Of a DNA stretch of 49,193 nt, positions 43,840-49,193 are shown piece after piece (the first letter of the stretch is position 1; every line of letters starts with the position of its first letter). The stretch is from Ignavibacteriales bacterium (GTDB lineage Bacteria; Bacteroidota; Ignavibacteria; T3Sed10-11), in contig PWYR01000068.1 of the NCBI GenBank assembly GCA_003567775.1, positions 1 to 49,193 of the forward strand. The letters run 5' to 3'. The notes below the pieces were generated by a model. The model was not told the DNA's origin, ran no database searches, and worked only from the letters and a program-made list of their open reading frames with translations. The translations under genes and the position numbers were made by a program.

Positions 43840-45114
43840 CTATCTCCACGGACACCGTTTTTGATTAATATGTCGTTGAAAATCATCTCTGAAGTATTTT
43901 ATTGCACTCTGGAGCGGTTCGACCGCACCGGGTGCGAATGCACAAAAGGTATTGCCCGGACCAAGAAATTTGCCGTGCATTTCGAGCGTCGCTATATCAT
44001 CTTCCCGTCCTTCGCCTTCTTCAAGCGCCCGAAGGATTTTTTCAACCCATGGAAGGCCATCACGGCATGGTGTACAAAAACCACACGATTCGCGTGCAAA
44101 AAACTTCTCAAGACTGTGCACCATTCCAACCGGACACGTTTGATCGTCGAGAATGATCATTGTACCCGTTCCGAGCCGGCTTCCGGCTTTTTGTACTTCA
44201 TTATAATCCATCGGTAAATCATAATGTTCTTCGACAAGAAAATCGGTTGACGCGCCGCCCGGAATAACGCCGCGAAATTTTACATCATCCTGCATACCGC
44301 CGGCATGCTCTTCGATTATCTCACGCATTGTCGTACCCATCGGGAGTTCCCATAAACCCGGTTTTTTTACCTTGCCACTCACTCCATAAATTTTAGTCCC
44401 GGCATCGTCGGTCTTGCTTAAATCTTTATACCAGATCGCACCGTTATTTACGATATGCGGTACGCTGCACAGCGTCTCTACGTTATTCACAATAGTCGGC
44501 TTGCCGAACAATCCGACGACCGGCGGGAACGGCGGTTTTGCACGCGGAATAGCCCGCTTGCCTTCAAGTGCATTCAGCAACGCGGTTTCTTCGCCGCAAA
44601 TATATCGACCGGCGCTCGTATGGATGTAAAGTTCGAAACTCCAATTCGTTCCGAGAATATTCCCGCCAAGATATTTTTTCCCATACACTTCTGCAATCGC
44701 TTTTCGTAATGCTTTTTCCGCTTCAGCATACTCAGCCCGAAGGAAAATGTATCCGATATCAGCCTGCATTGCGTAACCGGAAACAATCATCGACTCAACA
44801 AGCAGATGTGGATCCTGTTCCATTAAGAGGCGGTCTTTGTACGTACCCGGTTCCATCTCATCGGCGTTGCAGATAAGATATTTTGGATGCGGTGCATTAT
44901 CGCCCATCGGCACGAATCCCCATTTTACACCGGTCGGGAAACCCGCACCGCCTCTGCCGCGCAATCCGGAATCCTTCACTACCTTCGTTACGTCGCCCGG
45001 CTGCATCTCCTTTAATGCTTTTTCCATTCCCTGATAGCCACCCGCTTTTTCGTAATCTTTGAGATTCAGCGGACCGCGCTTCGGGTCGATATTTTTTGTT
45101 AACGGTTTGTTCAT
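43840..45114 (-). CDS. nuoF: NADH-quinone oxidoreductase subunit F
   Basis: NuoF binds FMN and NADH and holds cluster N3. The 424-residue protein has GLRGRGGAGFPTGVKW near 51-66 and YICGEETALLNALEG near 172-186. The N3 ligands are in SCGFCTPCRDG (C346, C349, C352 approximately) plus a C-terminal cysteine in NTFCAFAPGA. The length compares with 445 in E. coli. It follows nuoE by 3 bp. Confidence 0.97.
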   Translation of the reverse strand: MNKPLTKNIDPKRGPLNLKDYEKAGGYQGMEKALKEMQPGDVTKVVKDSGLRGRGGAGFPTGVKWGFVPMGDNAPHPKYLICNADEMEPGTYKDRLLMEQDPHLLVESMIVSGYAMQADIGYIFLRAEYAEAEKALRKAIAEVYGKKYLGGNILGTNWSFELYIHTSAGRYICGEETALLNALEGKRAIPRAKPPFPPVVGLFGKPTIVNNVETLCSVPHIVNNGAIWYKDLSKTDDAGTKIYGVSGKVKKPGLWELPMGTTMREIIEEHAGGMQDDVKFRGVIPGGASTDFLVEEHYDLPMDYNEVQKAGSRLGTGTMIILDDQTCPVGMVHSLEKFFARESCGFCTPCRDGLPWVEKILRALEEGEGREDDIATLEMHGKFLGPGNTFCAFAPGAVEPLQSAIKYFRDDFQRHINQKRCPWR

Positions 45115-45117
45115 GTT

Positions 45118-45582
45118 TTATTTATACTTCTCCAATACCGTATCAACCTTTTCAGGAGTCAAATTACGATGTGTATCCCGATTAATCATCATCGCCGGTG
45201 CATGATCACACGTACCGAGACAGGCAATCGGCAGCAATGTAAAACGTTTATCTTCCGTTGTCTGTCCGTAATCGATGCCGAGTTTTTGTTTTATATGCTC
45301 ACCTATCGCAGTCGAACCCATAACCCAGCAACTGACACTATCGCATAAGAAAATTACATTTCTTCCGACCGGATGGCGGAAAATCAAATTATAAAACGAT
45401 GCAACACTGTCAACCTCATCCGGCGACATTTCAAGAAACGCGGCAATATCCTTCACAACATCATCCGAAATCCATCCACGATGCTTTTGTACTATCATCA
45501 GCGCTTCGATGCATGCCGCTTGTTTGGTTTCGTAATGTTCGAATTCGTGTTGTATTTCTTTCTGTTCTTCGTTGCTTAGCAT
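45118..45582 (-). CDS. nuoE: NADH-quinone oxidoreductase subunit E
   Basis: NuoE holds the 2Fe-2S cluster N1a. The protein has 154 residues from this ATG. Its ligands are in CDSVSC and CLGTCD, and RFTLLP and DTHRNLTPE near the C-terminus read much like E. coli NuoE. In-frame alternatives exist at TTG 45615 and ATG 45603, both overlapping the nuoCD stop. I choose 45582 because it clears that stop by 7 bp and its start aligns with the family. No Shine-Dalgarno decides it. Confidence 0.94.
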   Translation of the reverse strand: MLSNEEQKEIQHEFEHYETKQAACIEALMIVQKHRGWISDDVVKDIAAFLEMSPDEVDSVASFYNLIFRHPVGRNVIFLCDSVSCWVMGSTAIGEHIKQKLGIDYGQTTEDKRFTLLPIACLGTCDHAPAMMINRDTHRNLTPEKVDTVLEKYK

Positions 45583-45589
45583 GGTTTCA

Positions 45590-47338
45590 CTATCTATCGA
45601 CATCTGCGAGCACAAAATCTATACTTCCGAGTATTGCGAGTAAATCTGCAACCGTTGTTCCTTTGCTCATCAATGGAATAATCTGCATATGCGGAAACGA
45701 CGGCGCCCTGATCCTCGTACGATAAGAAAGCGTGTTTTTATCGCTCACGAGATAATAGCCGTTGTTCCCTTTCGTCGCTTCAATACCGAAGAATGCCTCT
45801 CCTTCGGGGATTACAGGTCCCCAGCTTACATTGAGAAAATGAGTTATGAGCGTTTCAATATCCTTCATTGTTCCCTCTTTACGGGGCGGTGTCGTCAACG
45901 GATGATCCGACTTATAGCGCCCCCCGGGCATATTCTTCATGCATTGTTCAATGATCCGCAAACTCTGCCGTATTTCTTCGATGCGTACAACTGCACGATC
46001 ATAACAATCTCCCTTTGTTGCCGTGGGTATATCGAATTCAAATTGATCGTAACCTGAATACGGACGTTTCTTACGGAAATCCCATTCAAGTCCGCATGCA
46101 CGGAGCATCGGTCCTGTCACACCCCACTCTATTGCTTCATCAAGCGTGATAGCGCCGATATCCACCGTTCGTGCCTTCAATATACGGTTCTTCATCGCTA
46201 TTTTGTGATACTCGCTCATATTCTTATTAATCGTATCGAGCACATCCTGTACAAGTTTTTCCCATCCCTGCGGCAGGTCCTGCGCCAACCCGCCGATCCG
46301 GAACCAGTTCGGGTGCATACGGTCACCGCATACAGCTTCGATAACGGCGAGAATTCGTTCACGGTCGGTAAACATATAAAAGACAGGCGACATTTGTCCG
46401 ACATCCTGTGCAAATGTTCCATACCACACAAGATGACTTGCTATACGAAACAATTCACTTAACATAACGCGGATGACTTTCACCCTGTCGGGAACCTCGA
46501 TACCGGCAAGCTTCTCGACCGCAAGAACATACGCAAAGTTATTCATCACCCCGCCGAGATAATCGATGCGGTCGGTATACGGTATGAATGTATGCCATGT
46601 TTGCCTCTCAGCCATCTTCTCGGCGCCGCGATGATGAAATCCGATATCGGGGATTGCGTCGATGATTTCCTCACCGTCAAGTTGCAGAATAACACGAAGG
46701 ACGCCGTGCGTGCCGGGATGCTGCGGACCGATGTTTAAAAACATGAAATCCGAATCCTCACTTTGCTTCTTCAATCCCCATTCTTCCGGTTTGAATTGCA
46801 GCGCTTTTTGCTCATGCTCCTGTTTATCGTCGGGTAATTCAAAAGGTCCCATTTCGGTTGCCCGCGCCGGATGATCTTTCCGTAACGGATGTCCCTTCCA
46901 CGTGGTCGGCATAAGTATACGGCGTAAATTCGGATGTCCCTCGAAACGAACGCCGAACATATCCCATACTTCACGCTCGTACCAGTTAGCGGCCGGAAAT
47001 ACATCAACAATACTCGGAAGCGAGGGATTATCCTCTCGTAACGGCACTTTTACCCGAATATCTTCATTTCGATCGAAAGAAAGCAAATGATATACTACGG
47101 TAAACTCCGACGGCGGCTGACCGTGACGGTGGTATCGCACCCGCTCATCAATTGCCGTTAGATCGTAGAGCATCCTGTACGGACGATCGACTGTATATTT
47201 TAAGTATCGCAACACCTCTTTGACGTGAGAAACCGGCGTCCAGATTGTCGGAAATTCATCCCGTGTATTTTGGTCGAGTATCTTTGTTTCGCCGAATTTC
47301 TCTTTAAGGTTCTGTACGACAGGGAATGAGTTATTCAT
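45590..47338 (-). CDS. nuoCD: Fused NADH-quinone oxidoreductase subunits C and D
   Basis: The 582-residue protein joins NuoC (about 1-175, with [21 protein letters not shown]) and NuoD (about 195-582, with [28 protein letters not shown] and the C-terminal [12 protein letters not shown]). NuoD lines the quinone site and faces N2. The C/D fusion is typical of enterobacteria and of several other phyla. From memory, the text is unusually close to the E. coli protein over many stretches. It follows nuoB by 7 bp. Confidence 0.96.
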   Translation of the reverse strand: MNNSFPVVQNLKEKFGETKILDQNTRDEFPTIWTPVSHVKEVLRYLKYTVDRPYRMLYDLTAIDERVRYHRHGQPPSEFTVVYHLLSFDRNEDIRVKVPLREDNPSLPSIVDVFPAANWYEREVWDMFGVRFEGHPNLRRILMPTTWKGHPLRKDHPARATEMGPFELPDDKQEHEQKALQFKPEEWGLKKQSEDSDFMFLNIGPQHPGTHGVLRVILQLDGEEIIDAIPDIGFHHRGAEKMAERQTWHTFIPYTDRIDYLGGVMNNFAYVLAVEKLAGIEVPDRVKVIRVMLSELFRIASHLVWYGTFAQDVGQMSPVFYMFTDRERILAVIEAVCGDRMHPNWFRIGGLAQDLPQGWEKLVQDVLDTINKNMSEYHKIAMKNRILKARTVDIGAITLDEAIEWGVTGPMLRACGLEWDFRKKRPYSGYDQFEFDIPTATKGDCYDRAVVRIEEIRQSLRIIEQCMKNMPGGRYKSDHPLTTPPRKEGTMKDIETLITHFLNVSWGPVIPEGEAFFGIEATKGNNGYYLVSDKNTLSYRTRIRAPSFPHMQIIPLMSKGTTVADLLAILGSIDFVLADVDR

Positions 47339-47345
47339 AAAATCA

Positions 47346-47987
47346 TCAAACCTCTGTCGGCGGACGCAGTAATGTCATCTTGCTTCGCTCTTCTTTTTTT
47401 AAATCCCGTTGGCAGTCCCGTCCCGGTTTTTCAACACCCTCCGGTCCGATAACCCAGCTCAAGGGGCGCTTCTCTTTACCGACAGCTTTACTTAGAAGCG
47501 TAACGCCTTCCAAAAACGCATCGGGGCGCGGCGGACATCCCGGCACATATACATCGACCGGTAAAAACTTATCGACGCCCTGAACAACGCTATAAATATC
47601 ATACATACCACCCGAGTTGGCGCATGACCCCATAGAGATAACCCACCGGGGTTCCATCATCTGTTGATAGAGACGTTTAATAACCGGCGCCATCTTTATA
47701 AAAACCGTTCCTGCTATTATCATTACATCCGCTTCCCGCGGTGTACCCCGTATAACCTCAGCTCCGAAGCGAGCAATATCGTACTTACTCGTTATGCTGG
47801 TTGCCATTTCGACATAGCAGCAAGAAAGCCCGAAGTTAAACGGCCAGAGTGAGTTTTTTCGCCCCCACGCCACAAGATCCTGCAAGCGTGAGAGCACCAT
47901 TACTTTGCTCACCTGCCGCTCGAAATTACTGTTTTGCTCTTCAGTAAAGTTTTTCGTTCCCGGTTTGGTCAGCCGCCAGCGTGCCAT
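47346..47987 (-). CDS. nuoB: NADH-quinone oxidoreductase subunit B
   Basis: NuoB carries cluster N2, the donor to quinone. The 213-residue protein has ligands C56, C57, C122 and C151 (in [16 protein letters not shown] and VPGCPPRPD). The pattern is complete. It is 17 bp from the CBS-pair gene, which separates it from nuoA. The ~50 residues after the last cysteine include a charged stretch, [10 protein letters not shown], of unknown role. Confidence 0.97.
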   Translation of the reverse strand: MARWRLTKPGTKNFTEEQNSNFERQVSKVMVLSRLQDLVAWGRKNSLWPFNFGLSCCYVEMATSITSKYDIARFGAEVIRGTPREADVMIIAGTVFIKMAPVIKRLYQQMMEPRWVISMGSCANSGGMYDIYSVVQGVDKFLPVDVYVPGCPPRPDAFLEGVTLLSKAVGKEKRPLSWVIGPEGVEKPGRDCQRDLKKEERSKMTLLRPPTEV

Positions 47988-48004
47988 ATATTGATTTGCT
48001 CCCT

Positions 48005-48439
48005 TTACCGTCCGCCGGTAATATAATTTTCAAGTTGTTCTATAATGTATTTGTCCTCTTCGATGATCGCTTGAACTATGTCACCGATCGAGATCACTCC
48101 AGTTAATTTGTCCGCTTCGATGACCGGTAAATGTCGTATTTTCTTATCCGCCATCAAGGCCATACAATCAGTGGTCGTGTTTTCGGGTAGTACATATAAC
48201 ACCTTTTCGGTCATGATATCCCGCACCGGCGTATCTTTTGATGTCTTACCGTGGAGAACCACTTTTCGCGCATAATCCCGTTCCGATAAAATACCCACGA
48301 CCTTATCTTCCGACGTGACCATGACGGCGCCGATGTTCTTATCTGCCATCAGTTTGAGAGCGTCAAACACCGACGAGTCGGGCGAGACACTATATACTCC
48401 ACGACCTTTTTTATCAAGAATTTGCCGTACGGTTTTCAT
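48005..48439 (-). CDS. Free-standing CBS-pair protein within the nuo operon
   Basis: The 144-residue protein is two CBS domains, about 8-64 and 73-130, of the type with [21 protein letters not shown] and [12 protein letters not shown] pairs bind adenosyl ligands such as AMP, ATP or NAD(H) and relay energy state to partners. No other domain is present. It lies between nuoA and nuoB, separated from nuoB by 17 bp and from nuoA by 74 bp, with an AAGGA before its ATG. It is therefore likely cotranscribed and could sense adenylate charge for complex I, but no evidence beyond location shows this. Confidence 0.85.
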   Translation of the reverse strand: MKTVRQILDKKGRGVYSVSPDSSVFDALKLMADKNIGAVMVTSEDKVVGILSERDYARKVVLHGKTSKDTPVRDIMTEKVLYVLPENTTTDCMALMADKKIRHLPVIEADKLTGVISIGDIVQAIIEEDKYIIEQLENYITGGR

Positions 48440-48513
48440 AGCTTTTCCTTTTAATGTTTAAAGTTTTGCCGCATTCCTTCTTTATAATTTTTCAATGAAC
48501 CGACATCCCGCCG

Positions 48514-48885
48514 TTAGCGTGATTTCTTTCCGAAATCGAGCGCTCCGGATTTGTATTCGTATATTAATCCTACAATAAGAATCGTTATAAATAGTAAAAC
48601 TCCTATGTACCCGGTCCACCCCACTTCTCTTATCGCAATCGCCCACGCAAATATAAACACCACTTCGAGATCGAAAATAACAAAAAGCATTCCAACAAGA
48701 TAAAATTGTACCGATAACCGGAGACGCGCAGATCCCGTTTGCAATATACCCGATTCAAAGGGTTCTCCTGTCTCCCGTTCCATATGGCGCTGCCCGAGAA
48801 CATAGGATACTCCGAGCATTCCGGCAATTACTCCCACTGCCGCACCGACATATACAAGGAATGGCCAGTATACTATAGCTTCCAT
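48514..48885 (-). CDS. nuoA: NADH-quinone oxidoreductase subunit A
   Basis: NuoA is a three-helix membrane subunit beside NuoH. The 123-residue protein has hydrophobic segments at about 8-28, 62-82 and 92-112, the conserved YLVGMLFVIFDLEVVFIFAW text, and the YESG-like ETGEPFESGI loop. It is the first nuo gene and begins ~120 nt from a plausible promoter. Confidence 0.95.
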   Translation of the reverse strand: MEAIVYWPFLVYVGAAVGVIAGMLGVSYVLGQRHMERETGEPFESGILQTGSARLRLSVQFYLVGMLFVIFDLEVVFIFAWAIAIREVGWTGYIGVLLFITILIVGLIYEYKSGALDFGKKSR

Positions 48886-49011
48886 TATAACACACCCTGA
48901 CAGTTGATGAGCGATACTACGTGGACAATCGAAAGGATATAATTCGGATAAACGCCAAACTCCTGTATCTGCATAAAATTATTCCGAGTTGATAACGTTA
49001 AATTTGTGTAT

Positions 49012-49040
49012 ATTGTAACAAAATTATCAGATAATCACAA
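49012..49040 (-). promoter_or_regulatory. Sigma70-type promoter of the nuo operon
   Basis: TTGTGA (49035-49040) is 17 bp from TACAAT (49012-49017) on the minus strand. A start near 49005 leaves a ~120-nt leader before nuoA. No gene is present between nuoA and the partial gene at 49065. Confidence 0.5.
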
Positions 49041-49064
49041 GAAATATAAGTATTATTTTAAAAA

Positions 49065-49193
49065 TTATAAACGTTCATCACGTTCGAATTGTTCGCGAAT
49101 CTTCCGGCGTTTTAGTTTTCCGTGTTCGGAATATGGTAGGGTTTCGGTTAAAAATATTTTCTTTGGGATTTTATACAAAGCTAATTTATCTGA
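49065..49193 (-). CDS. AMP-forming acyl-CoA synthetase, C-terminal fragment
   Basis: Forty-two codons and a stop remain of a gene that continues past the window. The text LALYKIPKKIFLTETLPYSE followed by HGKLKRRKIREQFERDERL fits the C-terminal domain of AMP-binding (ANL) ligases. The YK(I/V)PK strand and the GKLxRR motif with the catalytic lysine are visible. The specific acyl substrate cannot be told. Confidence 0.8.
   Translation of the reverse strand, partial: SDKLALYKIPKKIFLTETLPYSEHGKLKRRKIREQFERDERL

Overview
The window reads as chromosomal DNA of a Gram-negative bacterium. It encodes an Omp85-type outer-membrane barrel, a lipoprotein transport receptor and a full proton-pumping complex I. 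Several genes carry clear Shine-Dalgarno sequences (before rpsA, nuoI, osmC, the methyltransferase and the 24143-27187 gene), and sigma70-like promoters can be read. The gene mix suggests the wider Fibrobacteres-Chlorobi-Bacteroidetes neighbourhood (for example Calditrichota, KSB1 or Marinimicrobia): a DUF5683-like protein, a peptidase/beta-propeller/barrel fusion, a four-helix-bundle (S23/IVS) remnant, and cmk-ispH-rpsA linkage. The strong SD use argues against a typical Bacteroidetes. This placement is inference. Almost every gene lies on the minus strand; only one rRNA/tRNA methyltransferase gene and a tRNA-Pro lie on the plus strand.

Region 1 (62-13780) is housekeeping. In transcription order it holds cmk-ispH-rpsA, mtaB-DUF5683-truA-CNNM/CorC-nadD, and a relA/spoT-HU-ruvX-AlbA_2 operon with a readable promoter and a terminator. 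A der-CoA-disulfide-reductase-like-upp cluster follows and runs on to 16464.

Region 2 (16465-23571) is accessory in character. A solitary SAM methyltransferase gene is bracketed by inverted copies of a ~28-bp repeat. Next to it is a decayed four-helix-bundle gene lying between two inverted arrays of three GTTAAW hexamers spaced exactly 10 bp apart. Upstream is a five-gene run: proA, a GCS2-type glutamate-cysteine-ligase-like gene, and an OpuC/EgtU-type ABC importer. The run looks like a solute or thiol module, but its substrate is unknown.

Region 3 (23572-24142) is a 570-bp spacer with an AT-rich stretch, a strong hairpin, tRNA-Pro(CGG), and a 20-bp direct duplication of the tRNA 3' end that resembles a degenerate attachment site.

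Region 4 (24143-33849) holds a large peptidase/TolB-like propeller/Omp85 fusion, a GH15 glucoamylase/trehalase-like enzyme, an OsmC peroxidase-like protein, and the E2 and E1 subunits of 2-oxoglutarate dehydrogenase.

Region 5 (33924-48885) is a complete nuoA-N operon in the Escherichia coli order with fused nuoCD and long nuoG. It is interrupted only by a free-standing CBS-pair protein between nuoA and nuoB. The odhAB genes follow nuoN on the same strand, so NADH-producing and NADH-oxidising steps are adjacent. The window ends inside the C-terminus of an AMP-forming acyl-CoA synthetase-like gene.
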